This document shows positions 35,119-43,720 of a stretch of 64,000 nt of DNA, in pieces (positions within the stretch are counted from its first letter, which is position 1; every line of letters begins with the position of its first letter). The notes beneath the pieces were generated by a model, which saw only the letters and a list, made by a program, of their open reading frames with translations, was not told the DNA's origin and did no database searches. The position numbers were made by a program, and so were the translations under genes. Location of the stretch: the NCBI GenBank assembly GCA_049596455.1, contig JBMYLP010000001.1, forward strand, positions 124,001-188,000, in the 5' to 3' direction. The stretch comes from UBA7446 sp049596455 (lineage in GTDB: Bacteria > Bacteroidota > Bacteroidia > Flavobacteriales > Flavobacteriaceae).

Positions 35119-35793
35119 ATGGAAAAAGCATGGACAGAAATGAAATCAAGTAGCTCATGGTTGCTGTTTAAAATCATGGGGGAATTTGTGAATGGATTTG
35201 AGCAAATGGGACTTATAGAGCCCTGTGTGTCTATTTTTGGATCGGCGCGAACAAAACCCGACCACCCTGTTTACCAACAAACCGTTGAGATTGCCGAAAA
35301 AATTGTACAACACGGTTTTGGCGTCATTACGGGCGGTGGTCCGGGGCTTATGGAAGCTGCCAACAAAGGAGCGCAACAAGGTGGTGGAACATCTGTTGGA
35401 CTGAATATCGAGTTGCCATTTGAACAAGTTGACAATCCGTATATTGACAAAGACAAGCTCATTAATTTCGATTATTTTTTTGTTAGAAAAGTGATGTTTA
35501 TCAAATATGCGCAGGCTTTTGTTGTGATGCCTGGAGGCTTTGGCACCCTAGACGAACTTTTTGAAGCTTTGACCCTAATTCAAACAGAAAAAATCACCAA
35601 GTTTCCCATTGTACTTTTTGGTTCTGATTTCTGGTCTGGACTAATCGATTGGATTAAAAAAACTCTTTTGGACGAATATAAAAATATCAGCCCCGAAGAT
35701 TTAGACTTGATTAAAGTGGTGGATGACGTTGACGAAGCCGTTGCGCATGTAGTGCAATTCCACACCAAAAACACCTTTACGCCAAACTTCTAA
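35119..35793 (+). CDS. LOG-family protein (TIGR00730 Rossmann-fold phosphoribohydrolase)
   Basis: A 224-residue protein with the LOG signatures GGGPGLMEAANKGA (about 74-87) and PGGFGTLDELFE (about 139-150). Related enzymes release cytokinin bases from nucleoside monophosphates; bacterial members are often called nucleotide 5'-monophosphate nucleosidases. It sits tightly between uvrA (5 bases) and the following peptidase-like gene (stop and start adjacent), so it lies within an operon. Confidence 0.9.
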   Translation: MEKAWTEMKSSSSWLLFKIMGEFVNGFEQMGLIEPCVSIFGSARTKPDHPVYQQTVEIAEKIVQHGFGVITGGGPGLMEAANKGAQQGGGTSVGLNIELPFEQVDNPYIDKDKLINFDYFFVRKVMFIKYAQAFVVMPGGFGTLDELFEALTLIQTEKITKFPIVLFGSDFWSGLIDWIKKTLLDEYKNISPEDLDLIKVVDDVDEAVAHVVQFHTKNTFTPNF

Positions 35794-38532
35794 ATGCGCA
35801 ACAACCTTTTCGTTTCTGTTTTGCTTGTTTTCTGCGCTCTTGTGGGTGCACAAAACACATATACCCTAGATGTAAATTGGGATGGTGGTTCTAGCCCACT
35901 CAATATCACCCAAGAGATTCACTGGACAAACACGAGCGATGTTCCCGTGGATAAAATCACATTACTTGATTGGAATCACGCCTATGCTTCGGAGCGCAGT
36001 CCATTAGGTAAATTTTTAGCAAATGAATATGATTACAAACTGATTCGAGCCAATAAGGGAAATCGAGGATATACTACTATATCAGAAATTCATCACAACA
36101 AAAATAGTTTAACATGGAAACGCCTTCCTGATGCTATTGATATTATTGAAGTTACGTTGCCAAAGGCTGTTGTACCAAAAGCGACATTTTCTTTTGTGAT
36201 TCGCTATGCTGTGAAGTTGCCAAACGCAACTATTTTTAAATACGGTATTTCAAAAAAAGAGATTTACGCCAAGCATTGGCATTTGGTTCTTGCATCGCAA
36301 CATTCAAATGGCGATTGGATAAAAGATAGCAACTTAGGTTTTGGCGAGCCAAATACTACAAATACTAAAATTTCGTACCACCTTCGTGTTCCTGATGAAA
36401 TCAATGCCCTACTTCCAATTCAAAACAATAACGACTACTCGCCACTTCTTTTAACAACCAAAGACACGTATAAGCGTATTGCTTTTGGAAAATCTGAACT
36501 TATTTCTGATATGCTGCCCAACGAGAATTTAGCTGATTTTAATGATAGGTTGACTCGTATTTCGGCATTTATTCAAGAGTTGTTTCCAACCGAGCGACCA
36601 CGTGTGCTATGGGCACTTCAAAAAGACTATTCGCAAAAACCACTTTTATCATTAGAGTCTATGCCGCAGTTCGTGAGTGCCTTTGATAAAAATCAGGTTA
36701 TTGAGCTCAAATTGTTAAAAGCTATTTTGGAGGAATACATTCATAAACGATTTGCTAATCAGCCCAAAGATGCAGCGTGGATTACAGAAGGTTTGCCCTA
36801 TTTTTTATGGCAACAATATGTAAATTCCTATTACCCTGATTTAAAAATGACTGGAAGTCTTAGCAATTGGCCCATTATTAAAAAATATCACTTTACACAG
36901 GCACCTTATTATAGGAGTTGGGAAATTGCAGCAAACATATCAGCAAATAAAAACAGGGGGCAATCTTTGGTTACTCCTCAAAATGAGTTAACACGCTATA
37001 ATCGTAGGTTAGCAAACCCGTACAGAGCCGCATTGGCACTGCTTTATTTGGAATCCTATTTGGGAAGCAATACTGTTTTGGAAGCAATAAAAACAGCAGC
37101 TAAAAGCAATCGATTAGATGTTGCATTACAAAAAGAATTAAAAACTAAAACAGATAAACCAATCGATTGGTTTTTTGATCATTACGTTCATCAAAACAAC
37201 AACGGTGATTTGTCGCTTTCGGCAAAAAAAGTAAATGATGATCAATTTAAAATAACCGTAAGCGATACGCAGAAAAACACGGTTATTCCATTAACAATAA
37301 TAAAACCAAACGGCGAAGAAAACACCCTTTGGCTTTCCAATGCCAATTTACCTTATGAGGCTGTTTTCGACAAAAAAGACACGCAGTCACTCATTTTGAA
37401 TAAAACTCACGTTATTCCTGAATTAACATTAAACAATAACAGTTATAATCTGGGGAAGAAAATTTTTAGAAACAATTTGCGTCTGCGATTATTCCAAGAT
37501 ATTCCTCAGAGTGGCACATCTGTGCTGTTGCTAACTCCAGAGTTTGGCTACAATGTTTATGACGGGCTTTTGACGGGTTTAACAGTTGGCAATAGTAGCA
37601 TGCTAAACAATAATTTCAAATTTAAACTCAGCCCTCAAATTGGAACTAAAAGCACTCAAGCAAATGGAATGGGTTATGTGGTTGGCAGTCTTTATCACAA
37701 TAAAAAATCGCATTACCTTAGTCGTTTTACACTTTTTGGCTCTTCTTATCATTACGCACCAAAAAAACGATACAGTGTTTTTACCCCTTCTGTGCAGTTT
37801 TATTTTAGACCAAATGGTATTCAGCAAAATGATCGCTTTTCCCTGTTGCTACGCCATGTTTCGGTTCGCCTTCAAGATTTGCCAAAAAATGACACTAGAA
37901 GAAGCTATGGGGTGAGTTTGGCAACCTTTACGGCAAAAAAGGGAGATGCGCTCCAAAACATATCGTATAAAACAGAACTGCAATGGGCAAATGCATTTAA
38001 AAAATTCAGTGCAGAATCGGAGTATATCACCTATTATTTACCAAACCGAAGGGCTACGTTCCGTGTTTTTGCGGGCGGATTTTTAAATAACAAATCAGAG
38101 GACAATTATTTTGATTACAATACTTCTCGTGTCAATGACTATTTGTTTCAATACGATTTATACGGTCGTTCTGAGAGCGATGGCTTTTTCTCACAACAAT
38201 ACATCAAAGCTGAGGGTGCCATGCGCACCGCTGGAAATGTAACTGGAGCAAACAATTGGCTAATAACAGCACAAACCTCTACTACGCTATGGCGCTGGAT
38301 AGAAGGATATGCCGAGGTAGGCTGGATAAAGAATAGGAATCAAAAAGCACATACGCATTGGGGTACAGGAATTTCTTTTAATCTTATCCCGGATTTTTTT
38401 GAGATACACTTCCCACTCTACGACGCAACGGGAAATTTAATGACAAAGCCAGCATACGCAAATCAAATTAGATTTCAGCTTTCGCTACGACCCGCTACCA
38501 TTACACAACTTTTTTCTCGAAGTTGGTTTTAA
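35794..38532 (+). CDS. Gluzincin-like (M1-type) protein fused to an outer-membrane beta-barrel, degenerate zinc site
   Basis: A 912-residue exported protein (signal peptide ending near GAQN). Residues about 20-480 resemble M1 aminopeptidases: an N-terminal beta domain, then LEEYIH at 312-317 where HExxH is expected, Glu332 in WITEGLPYFLW, and a C-terminal helical part. The first zinc ligand His is Glu313 and the spacing to the last Glu is 4 residues short, so zinc catalysis is doubtful. From about 560 the sequence alternates polar and aromatic residues to a final FSRSWF, typical of an outer-membrane barrel. A surface-tethered pseudo-peptidase is an inference. Confidence 0.75.
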   Translation: MRNNLFVSVLLVFCALVGAQNTYTLDVNWDGGSSPLNITQEIHWTNTSDVPVDKITLLDWNHAYASERSPLGKFLANEYDYKLIRANKGNRGYTTISEIHHNKNSLTWKRLPDAIDIIEVTLPKAVVPKATFSFVIRYAVKLPNATIFKYGISKKEIYAKHWHLVLASQHSNGDWIKDSNLGFGEPNTTNTKISYHLRVPDEINALLPIQNNNDYSPLLLTTKDTYKRIAFGKSELISDMLPNENLADFNDRLTRISAFIQELFPTERPRVLWALQKDYSQKPLLSLESMPQFVSAFDKNQVIELKLLKAILEEYIHKRFANQPKDAAWITEGLPYFLWQQYVNSYYPDLKMTGSLSNWPIIKKYHFTQAPYYRSWEIAANISANKNRGQSLVTPQNELTRYNRRLANPYRAALALLYLESYLGSNTVLEAIKTAAKSNRLDVALQKELKTKTDKPIDWFFDHYVHQNNNGDLSLSAKKVNDDQFKITVSDTQKNTVIPLTIIKPNGEENTLWLSNANLPYEAVFDKKDTQSLILNKTHVIPELTLNNNSYNLGKKIFRNNLRLRLFQDIPQSGTSVLLLTPEFGYNVYDGLLTGLTVGNSSMLNNNFKFKLSPQIGTKSTQANGMGYVVGSLYHNKKSHYLSRFTLFGSSYHYAPKKRYSVFTPSVQFYFRPNGIQQNDRFSLLLRHVSVRLQDLPKNDTRRSYGVSLATFTAKKGDALQNISYKTELQWANAFKKFSAESEYITYYLPNRRATFRVFAGGFLNNKSEDNYFDYNTSRVNDYLFQYDLYGRSESDGFFSQQYIKAEGAMRTAGNVTGANNWLITAQTSTTLWRWIEGYAEVGWIKNRNQKAHTHWGTGISFNLIPDFFEIHFPLYDATGNLMTKPAYANQIRFQLSLRPATITQLFSRSWF

Positions 38533-38559
38533 TCAAATAACAAATACGCGCATTTTTCG

Positions 38560-38567
38560 TAAATTTG
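38560..38567 (+). promoter_or_regulatory. -7 box of the E1 dehydrogenase gene
   Basis: TAAATTTG, a perfect TAnnTTTG, 9 bases before the ATG at 38577. It rules out the longer in-frame TTG start at 38565, which overlaps the box. Confidence 0.5.
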
Positions 38568-38576
38568 CAACTCCTT

Positions 38577-40985
38577 ATGAAAAGCGTAAACCTTGCCTCA
38601 TCGAAAGGAACTTTCGATGATTTTAAAAAAGATATTCTCAACGATTTCTATATCGCTGCATTGAGCCGGCAGGTGAGCATTTTAGGAAGAAAAGAAGTGC
38701 TTTCTGGCAAGGGTAAGTTTGGCATCTTTGGCGATGGTAAAGAGTTGGCACAAATTGCCATGGCAAAAGTATTCCAGAATGGAGATTTTCGCTCTGGATA
38801 CTACCGTGACCAAACCTTTATGATGGCGATTGGCGCACTTAAGCCAAAACATATTTTTGCAAGCGTTTACGGTCATGCCGACCCTGTTGCCGAACCCATG
38901 TCGTCTGGACGACAAATGGTTGGACATTTTAACACAGATACGCTTGACAGCAAAGGAAATTTACTCCCACTTGTCAAAACTAAAAACGCCTTTTCCGATG
39001 TGTCTTGTACGGCTGCGCAAATGCCCCGATTGTTAGGGTTAGCGCATGCCTCAAAGCTGTTTAGAAAGGTAGCGTCTATGCAAGACAAAAACCTTTCTAA
39101 CGAAGGAAACGAGGTGGCTTGGGGTACTATTGGAAACGCAAGTACAAGCGAAGGATTGTTTTTTGAAACCCTAAATGCCGCAGGTGTATTACAGGTGCCA
39201 CTGGTGATTAGTGTTTGGGATGATGGTTACGGTATCTCTGTTGATAATTCACACCAAACCGTAAAAGAAAGCATCTCAAAAGCCATGGCGGGTATGCAAC
39301 GCGATAACAATGCTAAAGGCATTGAAATCATTGAAGTTGTGGGGTGGAATTATGCAGCCTTAGTAGATGCCTATACTCGTGCAAGTGATTTGGCACGAAC
39401 TTCCCATGTACCTGTGTTAGTCCACGTCACAGAGCTTACGCAGCCTCTGGGTCACTCTACTTCTGGTTCACACGAAAGATATAAGTCAGATGAGCGTTTG
39501 GAGTGGGAAAAGAAATTTGATTGCAATACAACATTTAGAAAATGGATTATTGCGCAAAATATTGCTACTGAGACCGAGATTTCAGCCCTTGAAGAAAAAG
39601 CTAAAGCAAAAGCCCTTGAGGCTAAAAAAACGGCGTGGGAAGCTTATTTGGTGCCCATAAAAGCAGCGCAACATGAAGCGCAAATTTTGGTCCAAAAATT
39701 GGCACAAGAACTGCCCGAAATAAAGGGAATATCGTCGTTAGCATCTTCGCTAGCTAAAAAAAATGCTGTTTACAGAAAAACAACCTACACCCTTGTTCGA
39801 GAAGCCTTGTTGCTTTCTAGTGGGAAAAACACTCAGAGCAGAAATGCATTGGCGCAATGGTGGAAAAACAAGCAAAAAGAAACGCAACAATTATATAGCG
39901 ATTCCTTATATAATGCCTTTGAAAATTCTTCCTTAAACGTTAGCTCTACCCCAGCCAAATACGCTAATGAAGCCAACCTAGTAGATGGGCGTGTGGTGTT
40001 ACGAGATAACTTTAATGCACTGCTTAAAAAACACCCTAAAATGCTTGTTTTTGGGGAAGATAGCGGAAAAATTGGCGATGTAAATCAAGGTTTAGAAGGA
40101 CTTCAAGAGATTTACGGTGAGGACCGTGTCGCCGATCGTGGTATTCGTGAGGCAACAATTATTGGAGAAGGAATTGGGATGGCGTTTAGGGGCTTGCGCC
40201 CAATAGCCGAAATTCAGTACTTAGATTATGTCTTATATGCGCTACAAATCATGTCAGATGATTTGGCAACGCTACATTATCGCACCAGAGGAAAACAAAG
40301 TGCACCACTTATTATCAGAACGCGTGGACACCGGTTGGAAGGCATTTGGCATTCAGGATCGCCTATGGGTGGTTTGGTCTCTTTACTGAGAGGGATGTAT
40401 ATTTTGGTGCCTCGAAACCTAACCCAAGCGGCTGGGATGTACAATACGCTTCTACAGGGTCATGATCCTGCACTGGTCATTGAACCGCTTAACGGCTATC
40501 GTCTTAAAGAAAAGCAACCCGAAAATTTAGGTGATTTCACGGTGCCTATCGGCATTGCTGAACAGCTTACTACGGGATCAGATGTCACGGTAGTTTCTTA
40601 CGGGTCTACATTACGATTGGTGCAAGCAGCAGCAGAAAAATTAGCTCAAATGGACATTCAGGTGGAAGTGATTGATGTACAATCGCTTATCCCATTTGAC
40701 ACCACGAGCGTTATTGGCGCTAGTGTGCAAAAAACCAACCGTTTGCTTATTGTTGACGAGGATGTTCCGGGCGGTGGAAGTGCCTATATTCTAAGCCAAT
40801 TGTTGGAAAAGCAAAACATTTACCAGCATTTGGATAGCCAACCGACCCTACTTACTGCAAAAGCGCATCGTCCTGCCTATGGTACTGATGGAGATTATTT
40901 TTCAAAACCCTCTCTCGAAGATATTGTAGAAAAAGTATATGCGATGATGCACGAAGCAAAACCAAACCAGTTTCCAGAACTTTAG
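38577..40985 (+). CDS. 2-oxoacid dehydrogenase E1, fused alpha and beta subunits
   Basis: An 802-residue thiamine-diphosphate enzyme in which E1-alpha (about 1-400) and E1-beta (about 460-802) are joined. The alpha part has GKGKFGIFGDGKELAQIA, the ThDP region GNASTSEGLFFETLN and WDDGYGISV; the beta part has FGEDSGKIGDVNQG, GIREATIIGEGIGMAFRG, RTRGHRLEGIWH and LIVDEDVPGGGSAY. It most likely serves a branched-chain 2-oxoacid dehydrogenase complex in the cytoplasm. No E2 or E3 gene is adjacent. The fused form is common in Bacteroidota. Confidence 0.92.
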   Translation: MKSVNLASSKGTFDDFKKDILNDFYIAALSRQVSILGRKEVLSGKGKFGIFGDGKELAQIAMAKVFQNGDFRSGYYRDQTFMMAIGALKPKHIFASVYGHADPVAEPMSSGRQMVGHFNTDTLDSKGNLLPLVKTKNAFSDVSCTAAQMPRLLGLAHASKLFRKVASMQDKNLSNEGNEVAWGTIGNASTSEGLFFETLNAAGVLQVPLVISVWDDGYGISVDNSHQTVKESISKAMAGMQRDNNAKGIEIIEVVGWNYAALVDAYTRASDLARTSHVPVLVHVTELTQPLGHSTSGSHERYKSDERLEWEKKFDCNTTFRKWIIAQNIATETEISALEEKAKAKALEAKKTAWEAYLVPIKAAQHEAQILVQKLAQELPEIKGISSLASSLAKKNAVYRKTTYTLVREALLLSSGKNTQSRNALAQWWKNKQKETQQLYSDSLYNAFENSSLNVSSTPAKYANEANLVDGRVVLRDNFNALLKKHPKMLVFGEDSGKIGDVNQGLEGLQEIYGEDRVADRGIREATIIGEGIGMAFRGLRPIAEIQYLDYVLYALQIMSDDLATLHYRTRGKQSAPLIIRTRGHRLEGIWHSGSPMGGLVSLLRGMYILVPRNLTQAAGMYNTLLQGHDPALVIEPLNGYRLKEKQPENLGDFTVPIGIAEQLTTGSDVTVVSYGSTLRLVQAAAEKLAQMDIQVEVIDVQSLIPFDTTSVIGASVQKTNRLLIVDEDVPGGGSAYILSQLLEKQNIYQHLDSQPTLLTAKAHRPAYGTDGDYFSKPSLEDIVEKVYAMMHEAKPNQFPEL

Positions 40986-41040
40986 TTAGGCAATAGTTAT
41001 TACTTGTCTGCCTACGGCAGAGGTATTAGTTAATAGTTGT
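40985..41040. repeat. Dispersed GTTAGGCA...CTGCC-TAC-GGCAG element, copy 3
   Basis: GTTAGGCAATAG, then the palindrome TCTGCCTACGGCAGA (41007-41021) and GGTATTAGTTAATAG. Same plan and same 3'-of-gene position as the copies behind hisIE and mscS. Confidence 0.6.
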
Positions 41041-41125
41041 CAGTTCGAGTGATTTCTGAAAGAAAATTGTATCGAGAACCTTGTCAGTTCGAGTGATCTG
41101 CCACAGGCGGATTGTATCGAGAACT
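41037..41125. repeat. Tandem pair of GTTCGAGTGAT...GTATCGAGAAC repeats
   Basis: Two direct copies (41037-41080 and 41081-41125) of TTGTCAGTTCGAGTGAT, a variable hairpin core (TTCTGAAAGAA in the first, CTGCCACAGGCGG in the second), and ATTGTATCGAGAAC. The gap between two convergent genes (E1 and holA) consists almost wholly of these and the element before them. They could form a bidirectional 3'-end structure. Confidence 0.7.
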
Positions 41126-41126
41126 A

Positions 41127-42128
41127 CTACGTCAATTTAGCAATCAACTGCCGTAGTGCTTCGCCTTCTGATATAGGAACAGCATCAACCCCTTTTGCTG
41201 CCAAGTCCGAAGTTTTAATCGTTCGCAAAATGGGGACGATAGATTTTAACGGATAACGCCGTGCAGCCTGCTCAATTTCTTTTATAAAAAACGGATGAAC
41301 GCCAAGTGCTTTTGCTGCCGCATCTGGATTTTTTGAAGGCAACCCATGATACGTGAGCAATTGCATAAAAAATTTGTACAAACTGTTGATGGTTCCCAAA
41401 AGCGGATGTTGTTTTGGGTGTCGTCCAAAGTAATGTGCAATTTTAAACGCCTGTGCTACATTACCCGAGCCTAGTGCCTTACGCAATTCGAAATTATTAT
41501 ACTCCTTACTGATACCCACATGCTGCTCAATATGATCGGTGGAAATGGTGTCGCCTTCAGAAACAATCAGGCATAGTTTTTCTAACTGATTGCTAAGTGC
41601 GCCTAAATCGGCACCCACGCTTTCTGCTAATACCGCCGCCGCTTTATAGTCAATATTTCGCTTCATGGCACGAACACGTTGTTCTATCCAAGAAGGCAAT
41701 TTGTTATCGTATAGCTTTTTTGTTTCGACTATGATGCCGTTTTTTTGAATGGCTTTCGACAGCTTTTTTCGCTTGTCTAGCTTTTTATTCTTAAAGCAGA
41801 TCACCAATATTGTTGTGAGTTGTGGCTGCGCTGCATAGGCAGTTAATTGCTCAATGGAACGACTAAGGTCGTGCGCTTCACGCACCACCACCAACTGATA
41901 GTCCGCCATCATGGGAAATCGCTTACAAACCGACACAATTTCATCTACCGACGTATCTTTTCCATAAAGTATGGTTTGATTAAAATCACGTTGCTCTTCG
42001 GGGAGTACGGTGTCAATAAGCAACCTGCTGATATCATCGATAAAAAAGGGCTCATCTCCCATTAAAAAATAAATAGGCGAGAAATTTCTCTGCGAAATGG
42101 CACTCTTTACCGATGCGTATGCGTCCAA
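41127..42128 (-). CDS. holA: DNA polymerase III delta subunit
   Basis: A 333-residue clamp-loader subunit. Recognised by SPIYFLMGDEPFFIDDISRLL near the start, YGKDTSVDEIVSVCKRFPMM, LLVICFKNKKLDKRKKL-type Walker B-like region and the C-terminal domain with GISKEYNNFELRKALG and HPLLGTINSLYKFF. It opens the beta clamp during replication. The frame extends 129 residues upstream antisense to the next gene, so the TTG at 42128 (giving MDAYASVKSAI) is preferred; a GTG seven codons further up is the alternative. Divergent from the HsdR_N gene. Confidence 0.9.
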   Translation of the reverse strand: MDAYASVKSAISQRNFSPIYFLMGDEPFFIDDISRLLIDTVLPEEQRDFNQTILYGKDTSVDEIVSVCKRFPMMADYQLVVVREAHDLSRSIEQLTAYAAQPQLTTILVICFKNKKLDKRKKLSKAIQKNGIIVETKKLYDNKLPSWIEQRVRAMKRNIDYKAAAVLAESVGADLGALSNQLEKLCLIVSEGDTISTDHIEQHVGISKEYNNFELRKALGSGNVAQAFKIAHYFGRHPKQHPLLGTINSLYKFFMQLLTYHGLPSKNPDAAAKALGVHPFFIKEIEQAARRYPLKSIVPILRTIKTSDLAAKGVDAVPISEGEALRQLIAKLT

Positions 42129-42156
42129 TGAAAAATAATTTAGCACTTTTGTGGGT

Positions 42157-42606
42157 ATGCAACAATTAGCATTTCCACTTTTTAGCTTTAAAACCAAAAA
42201 TAACGAAAACAAACGCACTATTTTTGACCCCATCCGAAAAAAGTTTGTGGTGCTTACACCCGAAGAATGGGTGCGCCAACATGTGGTGCAAGATTTGCTA
42301 CAAAAAGGTATTAGCAAAACACGCCTAAGTGTAGAAAAACAATTTGACGTTATGGGACAACAAAAACGCTTTGATGTAGTGGTTGCGGGCAAAAATGCTT
42401 CTATTGCATTATTGGTGGAATGCAAAGCGCCTACAGTGCAAATTACACAAGAGACCTTTGACCAAATTGCACGGTACCAATTGGCACTAAATGCTACTTT
42501 TTTGATGCTTACCAATGGATTACAACATATTTATTGTCAAATAGATAACGATACTAAGTCGTATCATTTTCTCCCTGAATTTCCGCTTAAACAATTACAG
42601 CTATGA
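42157..42606 (+). CDS. Stand-alone HsdR N-terminal (PD-(D/E)XK) domain protein
   Basis: A 149-residue protein equal to the type I restriction HsdR_N nuclease domain without helicase. The start TIFDPIRKKFVVLTPEEWVRQ is typical. The nuclease signature is Asp73 (RFDVVVAG) and Glu88-x-Lys90 (LLVECKAP), so the core is intact. It sits divergent from holA and overlaps the glycosyltransferase gene by 4 bases, an arrangement I know as conserved in Bacteroidota; so it is probably a housekeeping nuclease and not part of a restriction system. ATG 42157 was chosen over a GTG two codons upstream. Confidence 0.9.
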   Translation: MQQLAFPLFSFKTKNNENKRTIFDPIRKKFVVLTPEEWVRQHVVQDLLQKGISKTRLSVEKQFDVMGQQKRFDVVVAGKNASIALLVECKAPTVQITQETFDQIARYQLALNATFLMLTNGLQHIYCQIDNDTKSYHFLPEFPLKQLQL

Positions 42607-43553
42607 GCCTTGCCATTGCCATATTGAATTTTAACGGTGTGGATTTACTCAAGCGCTTTCTACCATCTGTTTTGGCGCATTCGGGTACTGCAAGCATTTA
42701 TGTTATTGATAATGGCTCAACGGACACTTCTAAAGCAGTTTTAGCAGCAGATTTTCCATCTGTTAGTTGTATTGCCCTAGATCAGAATTTTGGGTATGCA
42801 GAAGGCTATAATCGTGGAATTGCTCAAATACATGAAGACCTTATTTGTTTGCTCAACTCCGACGTTCAAGTAACACCCCAATGGACCGAGCCAATGGTGG
42901 CGCTATTTGACGCACAACCAGAAGTGGCTATAGCGCAGCCCAAAATAAAAGACCTAAACAACCCTGATTATTTTGAATACGCTGGTGCCGCTGGCGGCTA
43001 TTTGGACCTTATGGGGCTGCCCTATTGCCGTGGCAGAGTTGGAAAAACCTGCGAAAGGGACAATGGGCAATACAACGACACGGTGCGAGTAAGTTGGGCA
43101 AGTGGGGCTTGCTTTTTTGTGCGAAAAGCTGTTTTTACTGCGCTGGGTGGCTTTGATGCTTCTTTTTTTATGCACTTTGAAGAGATTGATTTGTGTTTAG
43201 GCGCCCAAGGGGCTGGACATCAAGTTTGGGTGGTAGGCAACAGCGAAGTGTTGCATTTGGGGGCTGCTTCTTTAGCTGCAGAAAACCCTAGAAAACTGTA
43301 TTTTAATATCCGCAACTCTTTACTAACCTATACCAAAAACCTAACCTTGCTCCCCCTGCTATGGTTGTATGTTGCTCGTGCTGCGTTTGACACCACGCTT
43401 ATTCTTTATTTTATGGTGCAACTCAAATTTGACGATGCCCATGCCATTATGCATGCTTACAGAGGGTTCATTGCGCAATTTGGTAGTGCATTTAAGGCTA
43501 GAAAATACCCCATTAACCCGTTGCGGTTACAAAGTGTGCTGTTGCGATTTTAA
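42603..43553 (+). CDS. Family 2 glycosyltransferase (rhamnosyltransferase-like)
   Basis: A 316-residue GT-A enzyme. It begins SLAIAILNFNGVDLLKRFLPS, has IYVIDNGSTDTS and the metal/nucleotide motif LLNSDVQVTP (the DxD equivalent SDV), then WASGACFFVRKAVF and FFMHFEEIDLCLGAQGAG. The C-terminal part has hydrophobic helices (LTLLPLLWLYVARAAF) that may associate with the membrane. It transfers a sugar to a glycan or lipid acceptor; the substrate is not predictable. It overlaps the HsdR_N gene by 4 bases. Confidence 0.92.
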   Translation: MSLAIAILNFNGVDLLKRFLPSVLAHSGTASIYVIDNGSTDTSKAVLAADFPSVSCIALDQNFGYAEGYNRGIAQIHEDLICLLNSDVQVTPQWTEPMVALFDAQPEVAIAQPKIKDLNNPDYFEYAGAAGGYLDLMGLPYCRGRVGKTCERDNGQYNDTVRVSWASGACFFVRKAVFTALGGFDASFFMHFEEIDLCLGAQGAGHQVWVVGNSEVLHLGAASLAAENPRKLYFNIRNSLLTYTKNLTLLPLLWLYVARAAFDTTLILYFMVQLKFDDAHAIMHAYRGFIAQFGSAFKARKYPINPLRLQSVLLRF

Positions 43554-43556
43554 GGG

Positions 43557-43595
43557 TTTTCCCTTGGCGTATCTGCGTTTTATCTTAAAAAGTTG
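43557..43595 (+). repeat. GGCGyryyTGCGT repeat, copy A
   Basis: CCCTTGGCGTATCTGCGT followed by TTTATCTTAAAAAGT just after the glycosyltransferase stop. Very like copy D at 44725-44760 and related to copies B and C. Confidence 0.6.
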
Positions 43596-43671
43596 TATAT
43601 TTAAGTGCACTCAAAAACCCTACTTATGACACACTACACTAAATTAATTACGCAAATTGCTACGAAAATTA

Positions 43672-43700
43672 GGCACGCGTCACAGACGCGCGCCAGAGGG
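43672..43700 (-). repeat. GGCGyryyTGCGT repeat, copy B (inverted)
   Basis: On the plus strand GGCACGCGTCACAGACGCG then CGCCAGAGGG; its complement has the same CCCTCTGGCGCG...GCGTGCC order as copy C, with a few extra central bases. It precedes the small membrane gene at 43721. Confidence 0.55.
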
Positions 43701-43720
43701 ATTTTAATAATTAGTTATAT

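Noticed and set aside
41127..42515. HolA frame extended by 129 residues
   Set aside because: The extension is antisense to the HsdR_N gene; homology starts near the TTG at 42128.
42157..42606. Fragment of a broken type I restriction system
   Set aside because: The domain is complete with intact catalytic residues and lies in a housekeeping context; no hsdM or hsdS debris nearby.
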